In this document: piece by piece, positions 28,246 to 36,892 of the stretch
Layout of the letters: each line of letters begins with the position of its first letter
How positions within the stretch are numbered: the first letter of the stretch is position 1
Program-made: the position numbers and the translations under genes
Notes under the pieces: model-generated
Database searches by the model: none
Told to the model about the DNA's origin: nothing
What the model saw: the letters and a program-made list of their open reading frames with translations, nothing else
DNA from: JARRKC01 sp037388505
Lineage (GTDB): Bacteria > Acidobacteriota > UBA6911 > RPQK01 > JAPXNP01
Length of the DNA stretch: 64,000 nt
NCBI GenBank assembly: GCA_037388505.1
Contig: JARRKC010000024.1
Coordinates: 17,963 to 81,962 of the forward strand
Reading direction: 5' to 3'

Positions 28246-28913
28246 CGCCGGCTTCCTTTCCTCTCGTCGGCGCCGGCGAGACAGACGGAGTTTCGAACTG
28301 CCGCCAGAAACCTCGAGAGCTTTTCAGGATCCTTCCGACCGGGACTGCGTTCCACCCCTGAACAGACGTCCACGCCGAGCGGCCTGAGGATGCAGATGGC
28401 GTCGGCCACATTGTCCGCAGTGAGCCCGCCGGACAGGACGAAGGGGCGTCGGATGCGGGCCACCTGTTCCCAGGACGTCAGTCGTCCTGTTCCCCAGGAC
28501 GTATCGACGATCACCGACCGGTTCGGGAATTCCTCGGCCTGGTCCGGTGCGATCGCAACCAGCAAAGGCATGTCGCCAAACTCGGCCAACTCCGCATCGT
28601 CGCGTGCTCCGTGCACCTGGAGACCGTCGAGAAGTCCTTCGAGTTCGCGCCAGACGTCTGCACCGTCACGACCCAGGACCATAATGCCGAAGAAGATCAC
28701 CTCCTGCGGAAGTCTTTCAATGATCCTCGCCGCCGCCTGCGGCTTCAAGAAGCGCGGACTCTTCGGGTAGAAATTGAAGCCGAGGCAGTTGGCGCCGAGT
28801 TCCACCGAGAGAAGGGCGTCCTCCAAGTTGGTGATGCCGCAAACCTTGCTCAGGAAGCGAGAGTCATTGCCGGAATCGAGTTCTGAAAACTTGCGGGAGA
28901 CCACGTCTTGCAC
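28242..28913 (-). CDS. trpF: Phosphoribosylanthranilate isomerase
   Basis: A 223-residue TIM-barrel isomerase that converts PRA to CdRP. The catalytic cysteine is in KVCGITNLEDA at about residue 24, GANCLGFNFYPKSPRFL follows, and the catalytic aspartate and ligand loop are in VDTSWGTGRL. The C-terminal phosphate site is LSGGLTADN and VDVCSGVE. The first 20 residues before the barrel are longer than usual, so a later start is possible, though the ATG at 28913 begins one base after the trpD stop, which fits tight coupling. It is a free-standing protein, not fused to TrpC. Confidence 0.94.
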   Translation of the reverse strand: MQDVVSRKFSELDSGNDSRFLSKVCGITNLEDALLSVELGANCLGFNFYPKSPRFLKPQAAARIIERLPQEVIFFGIMVLGRDGADVWRELEGLLDGLQVHGARDDAELAEFGDMPLLVAIAPDQAEEFPNRSVIVDTSWGTGRLTSWEQVARIRRPFVLSGGLTADNVADAICILRPLGVDVCSGVERSPGRKDPEKLSRFLAAVRNSVCLAGADERKGSRR

Positions 28914-28914
28914 C

Positions 28915-29907
28915 TCAGCTCGAATAGAATTCCACGAGTTCGTTCAACTTCTTCCATGCCAAGCCGCCGAGGAGCGCATCCTCCGCCATCTCCAGAGCCT
29001 GCGAGAATCGTGTGTCCGTGGCAACGCGGATGGCCACCGCTGCATTCAACAGAACCACCTCGCGGGCCGGGCCGGTCACGCTCCCTCCCAGGATCCCACG
29101 GATGAGCTGAGCGTTCTCGGCCGGACTTCCACCCGCCGGAATACCGAGCCGGGCGCGGATGGGTCGAAAATCGAAGCTGCGCGTTTCCCCGCCGTCGACC
29201 TCTGTGACGCGCGTTTCCGCCGTTACGGAAACCTCGTCCAGACCATCCAGTCCGTGCACGACCCAGGCACGGCGACAGCCGAGTCTGAGTAGAACGTGAC
29301 CCAGCTTCTCGGTCAGCTCGGGCGCGAACACGCCCACGACCTGGGACGGTGCCGATGCAGGATTGGTGAGGGGCCCGAGAAGATTGAAGATGGTTCGGCG
29401 ACCCAGTTCCCGGCGTATCGTCGCGACCCGCTTCATCGCCGGATGGTGCAGGGGTGCGTACAGGAAGCAGATTCCGAGCTCATTCAATGCTCTTTCGGAA
29501 ACGTCCGGCGGGCGATCCAGATTGAGACCGAGTTCGACGAACACGTCTGCACTGCCCGATTGGGATGTCACGGCACGGTTTCCATGTTTGGCGACCGGTA
29601 CGCCGGCGCCCGCCGCGACCAGGGCGGCGGCGGTGGAAATGTTGAACGTCGGACGGCCCCCGCCGGTTCCGGCGGTATCCACGAACTTTTCATGCACGGA
29701 TCTGACCGGAATGGCCAACCGGCGCATGACCGAGGCGAAACCGACGATCTCCGATTCCGTCTCGCCTTTGTCGGCCAGCGCCACCAGGAACTCGGAAATC
29801 AGCGAGTCCGGCTGATCACTCGACAGGATGGCCTCCAGAGCAACCACGGCCTGCTGCTCATCGAGATCTTCTCCTCGGAGGACCTGGTTCTTCATTTCCT
29901 CGAGCAT
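28915..29907 (-). CDS. trpD: Anthranilate phosphoribosyltransferase
   Basis: A 330-residue enzyme that joins anthranilate to PRPP. The PRPP loop reads DTAGTGGGRPTFNIST rather than the usual GTGGD-type; the variant is one residue shorter but keeps the glycines and the FNIST segment. KHGNRAVTSQSGSADV, which binds PRPP and anthranilate, is intact, as is the C-terminal substrate region. Its start overlaps the end of trpG by 16 bases. It is not fused to the amidotransferase TrpG, unlike in enteric bacteria. Confidence 0.95.
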   Translation of the reverse strand: MLEEMKNQVLRGEDLDEQQAVVALEAILSSDQPDSLISEFLVALADKGETESEIVGFASVMRRLAIPVRSVHEKFVDTAGTGGGRPTFNISTAAALVAAGAGVPVAKHGNRAVTSQSGSADVFVELGLNLDRPPDVSERALNELGICFLYAPLHHPAMKRVATIRRELGRRTIFNLLGPLTNPASAPSQVVGVFAPELTEKLGHVLLRLGCRRAWVVHGLDGLDEVSVTAETRVTEVDGGETRSFDFRPIRARLGIPAGGSPAENAQLIRGILGGSVTGPAREVVLLNAAVAIRVATDTRFSQALEMAEDALLGGLAWKKLNELVEFYSS

Positions 29908-30527
29908 AGGAAATTCTCCAGCAGTTTCTTTCCCTCGCGGGTCATGATCGATTCGGGATGGAACTGGACGCCGAACACATCGTACGTCCGGTGTCGAACC
30001 CCCATAATGACGCCATCTTCAGTCCACGCCGTGACCTCGAGACAATCCGGAAGGCTCGCCCGGTCGATGACCAGCGAATGATATCGCGTCGCTTCGAACG
30101 GATTCTCGAGGCCCGCCAGGACTCCGCTTCCTCCATGATGGATCCAGGATGTCTTCCCGTGCATGAGCTGGTCCGCACGCCTCACGGTTCCTCCGAATGC
30201 CTCCCCGATCGCCTGATGACCCAGACAGACGCCCAAGATCGGGATCTCCCCCGCGAACTCCCGAACCATCGACACTGAGACTCCCGCATCCGCCGGCATC
30301 CCGGGACCCGGTGAGATGACGATCCGATCCGGACCGATCTCCCGAACCGTCTCAAAACCGAGCTCGTCATTGCGGTATACCGTCAGACGCGCACCGAGTT
30401 CTCCGAGATACTGGCAGAGGTTATAAGTGAAACTGTCGTAATTGTCGATGACCAGTACGCTGCTCCCGTTGCGACCGGCAGCCGGAACCGCATCACCACT
30501 TGCCTTCTTCTCCTGCACCGTATGCAT
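29892..30527 (-). CDS. trpG: Anthranilate synthase glutamine amidotransferase subunit
   Basis: A 211-residue class I amidotransferase that supplies ammonia from glutamine to TrpE. The nucleophile cysteine is in GVCLGHQAIGE, the other catalytic residues in VQFHPESIMT, and the start of the domain in VLVIDNYDSFTYN. About 22 polar residues precede the domain. The frame is open to 30692, but ATG 30527 follows GAGAGGAAG and leaves a 37-base gap after trpE. TrpG proteins in this position can be shared with aminodeoxychorismate synthase (PabA role); nothing here tells whether that is so. Confidence 0.95.
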   Translation of the reverse strand: MHTVQEKKASGDAVPAAGRNGSSVLVIDNYDSFTYNLCQYLGELGARLTVYRNDELGFETVREIGPDRIVISPGPGMPADAGVSVSMVREFAGEIPILGVCLGHQAIGEAFGGTVRRADQLMHGKTSWIHHGGSGVLAGLENPFEATRYHSLVIDRASLPDCLEVTAWTEDGVIMGVRHRTYDVFGVQFHPESIMTREGKKLLENFLCSRK

Positions 30528-30564
30528 TCGCTGTCTTCCTCTCGAGCAGTCGTTCATCTCGCTG

Positions 30565-31959
30565 TCACAGTCCTTCGGCCAGCTGAACCGCATGAACCAG
30601 TGCTCTGGCCTTGTTGTGGCATTCGAGATTCTCTCTTTCGGGTACCGAATCGGCCACGATTCCCGCCCCCGCCTGGATCCGGACCTTGCCACCCTCCAGC
30701 GTCATCGTTCGAATCGCAATGCAGGTATCGAGATTGCCGCTGTAGTCCAGATACCCGATCGCTCCGCCGTAGACCCCGCGATGGAACGGCTCCAGTTCCT
30801 CGATGATCTCCATGGCTCGAATCTTGGGAGCTCCGGTCAGGGTGCCCGCCGGAAAGCACGCAGCCAGAGCGTCGAACCGATCCAGATCGGGCCTCAGTCT
30901 TCCCTTGAGATCACTGACGAGGTGCATGACATGGGAATATCGCTCGACGAACATCATCTGCTCCACATGAACCTGCCCGAACTCACTGACCCTTCCGAGG
31001 TCGTTCCGGCCCAGATCCACCAGCATCAGGTGTTCGGCTCGCTCCTTCTCGTCGGAGAGCAACTCCCGCTCGAGACGCTGATCGCTCTCCGAATCTCGTC
31101 CGCGCCGTCGAGTTCCGGCGATGGGGCGATACTCGAGATCACGACCCTGAACGCGGATCAGCATCTCGGGCGAGGCGCCCGTCGTGCACTGATTTCCGCT
31201 TTTCAGAAAAAACATATAGGGCGAGGGATTGATATAACGAAGAGCCCGGTAGACGTTGAACGGGTCTCCCTGAAAATCCATCTCGAAAACCTGGGACAGC
31301 ACCACCTGGAAGATGTCGCCGGCGCGGATGTACTCCTTGGCTCGCTCGACTGAGGCGCAATAGGCGTCGACCGTCGAAAGAGCTCTGACACGGTTCTCAG
31401 GAATCGCTGCACTGCCCGCGCTCCAAGCCGTGTCCACGTCGGACCCATCGCGGTCACCGCTGCCGGACATCGTTCCGTTCGCAGGCCGGCCGTGAATATG
31501 CTCCTGGGGCACCGGGCGATCGAGTCGAGCTTCGATCTCCTTCACCTTCTCCCCGCTTTCGTGTGACATGACGATGATCTGATGGCGCAGGTGGTCGAAG
31601 GCCAGTACCGTCGGGTAGAAATCCATCGAAACGGAGGGAAGGTCGTCGGCTTCCGGGAGACGGTTCGGAATCCGCTCCAGTTCGCGAATCATTTCGTAAT
31701 TGAGCCTACCGACGGCGCCGCCCGTGAACGGCGGAAGATCGGGATTTGCCGGTCGGACCGGCGGGAAGGACTTCCTGAAGCCGGTGAAACCACCGTCGAA
31801 GCTTCGTGAAGGATCCACTCCGATGAAGGAATAGCGGGCGGTCCTCTCACCCCCCTCCACCGACTCCAGAAGAAATGCGCGTTCACTCGCGGCGGAGACC
31901 CTCAGAAAGGCAGACACGGGGGTCAGCAGATCGGCAAGAACGGTCTTGTGATGAATCAT
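30565..31959 (-). CDS. trpE: Anthranilate synthase component I
   Basis: A 464-residue chorismate-utilising enzyme that makes anthranilate with TrpG. The N-terminal part carries the tryptophan feedback site of the family, with LLESVEGGERTARYSFIG at about residue 34. The catalytic half contains IFQVVLSQVFE, SPYMFFLK, RPIAGTRRRG, DLGRNDLGRV and AGTLTGAPK, all expected for TrpE. The frame is open to 32031, but ATG 31959 after GGAAG gives a standard start. It is the first structural gene behind the attenuator at 31998-32139. Confidence 0.96.
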   Translation of the reverse strand: MIHHKTVLADLLTPVSAFLRVSAASERAFLLESVEGGERTARYSFIGVDPSRSFDGGFTGFRKSFPPVRPANPDLPPFTGGAVGRLNYEMIRELERIPNRLPEADDLPSVSMDFYPTVLAFDHLRHQIIVMSHESGEKVKEIEARLDRPVPQEHIHGRPANGTMSGSGDRDGSDVDTAWSAGSAAIPENRVRALSTVDAYCASVERAKEYIRAGDIFQVVLSQVFEMDFQGDPFNVYRALRYINPSPYMFFLKSGNQCTTGASPEMLIRVQGRDLEYRPIAGTRRRGRDSESDQRLERELLSDEKERAEHLMLVDLGRNDLGRVSEFGQVHVEQMMFVERYSHVMHLVSDLKGRLRPDLDRFDALAACFPAGTLTGAPKIRAMEIIEELEPFHRGVYGGAIGYLDYSGNLDTCIAIRTMTLEGGKVRIQAGAGIVADSVPERENLECHNKARALVHAVQLAEGL

Positions 31960-31997
31960 TTCCAGTCGCTTCCTTCTCGGCTTCTCCGGGGATTCCC

Positions 31998-32036
31998 CAA
32001 AAACAAAAAGGCCGTGGAGAACTGTCTCCACGGCCT
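31998..32036 (-). terminator. trp attenuator terminator
   Basis: On the minus strand AGGCCGTGGAGA, a four-base loop and TCTCCACGGCCT form a perfect 12-bp stem (32009-32036), followed by TTTTTGTTTTT (toward 31998). This is a strong intrinsic terminator placed between the trp leader peptide and trpE. The loop and left arm contain GACAGTTC (32019-32026), which can instead pair with the upstream GGACTGTC (32078-32085) to form an antiterminator. Confidence 0.93.
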
Positions 32037-32097
32037 CTTTTTCGATTGACTATCTCTACTTCAGGTTACATGAGACCGACAGTCCTCGGCGTTCGTG

Positions 32098-32139
32098 TCA
32101 ATTGCACCACCAACGCCAGAGGGGGCTGTTGTTTCTCAT
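32098..32139 (-). CDS. trpL: trp operon leader peptide
   Basis: A 13-codon frame, MRNNSPLWRWWCN, with Trp codons at positions 8, 10 and 11, followed by TGA. It lies between the trp promoter and the attenuator terminator and carries a GGGAAG ribosome-binding site. The Trp codons overlap GGCGTT (32112-32117), which can pair with AACGCC (32088-32093) just after the stop. When charged tRNA-Trp is scarce, a ribosome stalled on the Trp codons would block that hairpin and free the antiterminator strand; with tryptophan plentiful the terminator forms. The reading is directly visible; the regulation is by analogy with the enteric trp leader. Confidence 0.9.
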   Translation of the reverse strand: MRNNSPLWRWWCN

Positions 32140-32156
32140 GATCTTCCCGACCAATG

Positions 32157-32186
32157 ATTTTAGCACAGCGAATTCCGAGCAGGCAA
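32157..32186 (-). promoter_or_regulatory. trp operon promoter
   Basis: Read on the minus strand, TTGCCT (32181-32186) and TAAAAT (32157-32162) are separated by 18 bases, a good sigma70-type promoter. Transcription would start near 32150, only about ten bases before the leader peptide ATG at 32139. It lies 58 bases or more downstream of the rho stop codon. Confidence 0.75.
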
Positions 32187-32243
32187 CGAAGGAATCGAAG
32201 GCCCTCGGAAAAGCCTCCACCGAAGGAACCGGATCGTTCCGTA

Positions 32244-33566
32244 CTAACCCTGAGACATGGAGTGCAGGAATTCGTCGTTGCTCCTCGTCTTGCCCAGCTT
32301 GTCGAGCAAAAGCTCCATGGATTCCGTTACGGACAGAGGATTGAGAACCTTACGCAATACCCACACCCGGTTGAGGGTCGCTTCATCCAGGAGGAGTTCC
32401 TCCTTTCGGGTACCCGACCGATTGATGTCGATTGCCGGGAAGATGCGCTTGTCGACCAGTCGGCGATCGAGAACCAGCTCCATGTTGCCGGTCCCCTTGA
32501 ATTCCTCGAAGATGACGTCATCCATACGGCTGCCGGTGTCGATCAACGCTGTTGCGATGATGGTGAGACTCCCGCCTTCTTCCAGATTCCGAGCCGCTCC
32601 AAAGAACCGCTTCGGGCGCTGCAGGGCGTTCGAATCCACGCCGCCGGAAAGAACCTTTCCGGAGGGAGGCACGACGGTATTGTAGGCTCGGGCCAGCCGG
32701 GTGATCGAATCGAGCAGGATCACCACATCCTTGCCGTGCTCGACCAGGCGCTTGGCCTTTTCGAGGACCATCTCGGCGACCTGGACGTGCCGCGAAGCGG
32801 GTTCATCGAACGTCGAGCTGACCACTTCACCCGTGACCGACCGCAGCATGTCGGTGACTTCCTCGGGCCGCTCGTCGATCAGCAACACGATCAACACGAT
32901 CTCCGGATGGTTGACCTCGATCGAATGGGCGATGCTCTGCAGGATCATCGTCTTTCCGGCGCGCGGTGGCGAGACGATCAGGCCGCGCTGTCCCTTTCCG
33001 ATCGGATTCATCAGGTCCATCACCCGACCCGTGAGATTCTCCGACGCCGTCTCGAGCTGGATTCGCTCCAGCGGATAGAGAGGCGTCAGGTTCTCGAAGA
33101 ACGTCCGTTCGCGGGCAACCTCAGGATGCTCGAAGTTGATGGCTTCGACCTTGATCAGCGCAAAATAGCGCTCTCCGTCCTTGGGAGGGCGAACCTGTCC
33201 GGAGACCGTATCCCCGGTGCGAAGATCGAACTTTCGGATCTGGGACGGGGAGACATAGATATCGTCGGGCCCCGGCAGATAGTTGTATTCGGGAGCCCGG
33301 AGGAAGCCGAATCCGTCGGGCAGGGTTTCCAGAACCCCCTCCGAAAAGATGAGACCGCTCCTCTCCGTCTGCGCTTTGAGGATCTGGAAAATCAGCTCCT
33401 GCTTGCGCATTCCGGCTGCCCCTTCGATCTCCAGCGATTTCGCGATCTTGTTCAGGGTCTGGATATTCATTTCCTTGAGTTCCTGAATGTTCAGGGGCTC
33501 GCCGTTTTCTTTTGCCGCGTTCTTCTTCGCCTTCGCTTCCATTTTCGAATCCGTTGCTTCAGCCAT
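32244..33566 (-). CDS. rho: Transcription termination factor Rho
   Basis: A 440-residue hexameric RNA helicase that ends transcription of untranslated RNA. After about 30 charged residues, the Rho N-terminal domain begins at LNIQELKEMNIQTLNKIAKS. The primary RNA-binding fold includes GFGFLRAPEYNYLPGPDDIYVSPSQIRKF. The ATPase core has Walker A SPPRAGKTMILQ, LIDERPEEVTDM and the R-loop region DSITRLARAYN. Length and motifs are standard for Rho. It sits just upstream of the trp operon in the same direction, 80 bases downstream of engB. Confidence 0.97.
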   Translation of the reverse strand: MAEATDSKMEAKAKKNAAKENGEPLNIQELKEMNIQTLNKIAKSLEIEGAAGMRKQELIFQILKAQTERSGLIFSEGVLETLPDGFGFLRAPEYNYLPGPDDIYVSPSQIRKFDLRTGDTVSGQVRPPKDGERYFALIKVEAINFEHPEVARERTFFENLTPLYPLERIQLETASENLTGRVMDLMNPIGKGQRGLIVSPPRAGKTMILQSIAHSIEVNHPEIVLIVLLIDERPEEVTDMLRSVTGEVVSSTFDEPASRHVQVAEMVLEKAKRLVEHGKDVVILLDSITRLARAYNTVVPPSGKVLSGGVDSNALQRPKRFFGAARNLEEGGSLTIIATALIDTGSRMDDVIFEEFKGTGNMELVLDRRLVDKRIFPAIDINRSGTRKEELLLDEATLNRVWVLRKVLNPLSVTESMELLLDKLGKTRSNDEFLHSMSQG

Positions 33567-33646
33567 AGCTACACCTCGAACACGGCCGGCGACCGAAAGC
33601 CCAGATACTCGAAATCCGGCCCTGGGACGCTGGCCCTTCCTTCTGA

Positions 33647-34291
33647 TTAGACGTTGACTCCGGAATCCTCGATCATCTGCCAGAGCTCATGTCGGCCCTC
33701 CCCTGTTGCCGAGGAGAAGGCAATGACATTCGGCCCGGAGAGCCTTTCCCTGATCTCCTGAACCGACCGGGACCGGCGGCTCTTTGCTACCTTGTCGATC
33801 TTCGTCGCCGCGACCACGAAAGGCACCCCCAAATCCTCCAAGTATCCCACCATCTCGAAGTCCAGCTCCGTGGGAGGTCGACGCGCGTCCACAATGACAA
33901 CAGTCATCCGCAGCGGAGAGTATTCACTAAAGAACTCTTCGATCATCGACGCCCAGCGCCGGCGCACACGGTCCGGCACTCTTGCGTAGCCGTACCCGGG
34001 CAGATCGACCAACATCCATTTCTCTTCCAGCGAAAAGAAATTGATGCATTGCGTCCGGCCCGGCGTCGAACTGATTCGAGCAAGCTGCCTCGCTCCAACC
34101 AGACAATTGATCAGGCTCGACTTCCCCACGTTCGAGCGTCCCGCAAATGCGATCGCCGGGACCTCCCCCGGGGGGTAGCATTCCTTTCGGTCTGCACTCT
34201 TGACAAACCGAGCCTTCCGCAAAAATGCACTCTGCACACCAGTAGCTCTGGGAGTATCAAATTCAATGGACGCCGGGGCGGTTCCCCTCAT
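33647..34291 (-). CDS. engB: Ribosome biogenesis GTPase EngB/YsxC
   Basis: A 214-residue GTPase needed for assembly of the large ribosomal subunit. G1 is GRSNVGKSSLIN, G3 is DLPGYGYA, G4 is TKID, and the switch region contains SSTPGRTQCINFF. The C-terminus is typical. The ATG at 34291 gives a 29-base overlap with the end of lon and about 18 residues more than relatives; a GTG at 34237 gives the family N-terminus VQSAFLRKARFVKSA without overlap and may be the true start. lon-engB linkage is common in several phyla. Confidence 0.93.
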   Translation of the reverse strand: MRGTAPASIEFDTPRATGVQSAFLRKARFVKSADRKECYPPGEVPAIAFAGRSNVGKSSLINCLVGARQLARISSTPGRTQCINFFSLEEKWMLVDLPGYGYARVPDRVRRRWASMIEEFFSEYSPLRMTVVIVDARRPPTELDFEMVGYLEDLGVPFVVAATKIDKVAKSRRSRSVQEIRERLSGPNVIAFSSATGEGRHELWQMIEDSGVNV

Positions 34292-36725
34292 CCGGCTTGA
34301 TCACGTCCGGCGGCTGGCGCTCCTGGAAGGACTCCTCCGTATCACGATCCGAGGATTCCTCGGCCTTCGTGTCGCCGCCAATGGGTCGCTCCAGCGCCAC
34401 CTTGAGCACCTCGTCCATGCTTTCTACGAGAACGATCTGGAGATCTTGACGGACGGACTCCGGAATGTCCTTCAAGTCTTTTTCGTTGTCCTTCGGCAGA
34501 ATCACGGTTTTGATCCCTGCTCGATGGGCGGCCAGGACCTTCTCCTTGACGCCGCCGATGGGCAGGACTTTGCCGCGCAAGGTGATCTCACCCGTCATTG
34601 CCACGTCCCGCCGCACGGGAATGCCCGACAGGGCCGACACGATCGTCGTCGCCAACGTGATCCCGGCCGAGGGTCCGTCCTTGGGTATGGCACCTTCCGG
34701 CACATGGACGTGCATATCCTTGAGCTTGTAGAAGTCCTTGTTGAACCCCCAGTCGGCTCCTCGGGATCGCACGAAGGAGAGAGCGGCCCGCGCGGACTCC
34801 TGCATCACTTCTCCGAGTTTTCCGGTAAGCTGCAGATCTCCTTTGCCGTCCATGGTCGTCGCTTCGGTCAGAAGGACCTCACCTCCGACCTCGGTCCAGG
34901 CCAGACCGGTAGCCAGACCGACCTCACTCGCCTCGGCAGCCAGCTGCTGCCGATATCGCTTCACACCCAGCAGTTCGTTCACCTTCGCCGCGTCGATCAC
35001 ATAGGGCTCGTCGTCCAACTGGCGGGTGACGACTTTCCGGGCAATCTTCCGCATGACGTTGCCGATCTCGCGTTCGAGGTTCCGAACACCCGACTCGCGA
35101 GTGTAGTGCCGGATCAACTCCAGGATCGCCTCGTCGTCGAATTTCAACTGCTCGGCGGTCAACCCCTTCTGTTCGAGTTGCTTCGGCACCAGAAACTGCT
35201 TGGCGATGTGCAGCTTCTCGATTTCCGTATAACCCGAGATCTCGATGATCTCCATCCGGTCGCGAAGCGGACCGGGGATCGTGTGGAGCACATTGGCCGT
35301 GCAGACGAAAAGGACCTCCGAGAGATCGAACTCCGTATCCAGGTAATGGTCCACAAAAGACTTGTTGTGCTCCGGGTCCAGAACCTCCATCAGGGCTGCG
35401 GAAGGATCGCCCCGAAAATCCATGCTCATCTTGTCGATCTCGTCCAGCAGAAAGATCGGATTCTTGGTGCCGGCCTTCCGCATCATCTGGATGATCTGGC
35501 CCGGCAGAGCTCCGATATAGGTGCGCCGGTGACCGCGAATCTCGGCCTCATCACGGACTCCGCCCAGCGACTGGCGCACGAATCTCCGACCGGTGGCCCG
35601 ACCTATGGATCGGCCCAGTGAGGTCTTTCCTACGCCGGGAGGTCCGACGAAGCAGAGAATCGAGCCCTGCACCGACTTCTTGCGATTCTGACCCAGCAAC
35701 TGGCGGACGGCCAGGAACTCGAGGATCCGCTCTTTGACCTTCTCCAGTCCGTAGTGATCCTGATTGAGGATCTGCTCGGCGCGCTCGATGTCACGCACCT
35801 CACGGCTCCGTTTGCTCCAGGGCATGGCGATCAGCCAGTCGAGATAGGTACGCGAGACCGTCGTTTCCGCGCTCATGGGAGGCATCTGCTCGAGCCTTTT
35901 GATCTCGCTCATTGCCTTCTCGTAAGCATCCTTCGACATCTTGGCCGCTTCAACCTTCTCCTTGAGCTCCTCGATCTCGCTCTTGTCGTCCCGTCCAAGT
36001 TCCTTCTGGATGGCGCGGATCTTCTCGTTCAGATAGTACTCACGCTGCGCCTTTTCCATGCCGCGGCGCACACGCCCCTGGATGGACTTGTCCATCTGGA
36101 TCTTTTCGATCTCGATCTCGATGAAGTGGATGATCTGCTCCATCCGCGCAGCGGGATCGACGATCTCGAGAAGGATCTGCTTGTCCTCAACGGAAATCGG
36201 CAGATTGGCGGCTATCGTGTCCGCGAGCCGCTCCGTTTCGGTGTTCTTGATGGCCTGTAGGATCGCCTCGTAGTTGATGTTGGGGTTGAGCTTCGCAAAC
36301 TCTTCGAACTGAAGCGTGAGCCGCTTGGTGAGAAGGCCCATCTTGGCGGGAGATACCCGGGGAATCGGATCGAACTGGACCGTCGCCTGGAACGATCCGT
36401 CGATTTCCACGATATCGACCGTTCGCGCCCGGCGTCCGCCTTCGACCAGAACACGGATGTTCCCGTCCGGCAGTTTGAGACTCTGGGCGATCGTCGAAAC
36501 CGTACCAACCTGATAGATATCTGCCGCTTTGGGATTGTCTTGTGAGGCGTCTTTCTGGGTCGCGAGGTAGATCTTCTTGTCCCCCTGCAGCGCCAATTCC
36601 AGCGCCCGGACGGAGGACGTCCGACCAATCACAAAAGGAACCATCATATAGGGAAACACCACGACGTCCCGGATCGGGACCATCGGGTAAACATGCTTCA
36701 TCTCGGCTTGTTTTTGTTCATTCAT
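34263..36725 (-). CDS. lon: ATP-dependent protease Lon
   Basis: An 820-residue AAA+ serine protease that degrades misfolded and short-lived regulatory proteins. Domains in order: the N-terminal LON domain (YPMVPIRDVVVFPYMMVPF from about residue 12), a coiled-coil region to about 300, the AAA+ module with GPPGVGKTSLGRSIG, and the protease domain with the catalytic serine in PKDGPSAGITLAT and lysine further on. A long acidic tail rich in Glu and Asp ends the protein. The frame also allows a TTG six bases upstream, but ATG 36725 is preferred. It follows clpX after 167 bases. Confidence 0.97.
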   Translation of the reverse strand: MNEQKQAEMKHVYPMVPIRDVVVFPYMMVPFVIGRTSSVRALELALQGDKKIYLATQKDASQDNPKAADIYQVGTVSTIAQSLKLPDGNIRVLVEGGRRARTVDIVEIDGSFQATVQFDPIPRVSPAKMGLLTKRLTLQFEEFAKLNPNINYEAILQAIKNTETERLADTIAANLPISVEDKQILLEIVDPAARMEQIIHFIEIEIEKIQMDKSIQGRVRRGMEKAQREYYLNEKIRAIQKELGRDDKSEIEELKEKVEAAKMSKDAYEKAMSEIKRLEQMPPMSAETTVSRTYLDWLIAMPWSKRSREVRDIERAEQILNQDHYGLEKVKERILEFLAVRQLLGQNRKKSVQGSILCFVGPPGVGKTSLGRSIGRATGRRFVRQSLGGVRDEAEIRGHRRTYIGALPGQIIQMMRKAGTKNPIFLLDEIDKMSMDFRGDPSAALMEVLDPEHNKSFVDHYLDTEFDLSEVLFVCTANVLHTIPGPLRDRMEIIEISGYTEIEKLHIAKQFLVPKQLEQKGLTAEQLKFDDEAILELIRHYTRESGVRNLEREIGNVMRKIARKVVTRQLDDEPYVIDAAKVNELLGVKRYRQQLAAEASEVGLATGLAWTEVGGEVLLTEATTMDGKGDLQLTGKLGEVMQESARAALSFVRSRGADWGFNKDFYKLKDMHVHVPEGAIPKDGPSAGITLATTIVSALSGIPVRRDVAMTGEITLRGKVLPIGGVKEKVLAAHRAGIKTVILPKDNEKDLKDIPESVRQDLQIVLVESMDEVLKVALERPIGGDTKAEESSDRDTEESFQERQPPDVIKPDEGNRPGVH

Positions 36726-36892
36726 TGTCAAGATCTATGTTGGAGACGGGTCTCCTACGGGTCTCTCCTCCCTTTAAGATGCCGGGGTTCACCGGAGTGT
36801 TTCAAGTACTGAACACCTTTATGTCGAAGTCGGTCTGGGAGAAACGGCCGGAATCCCGGCTGAGGTCAAGTCTCAGGTTCAGCCTAGAAGGC

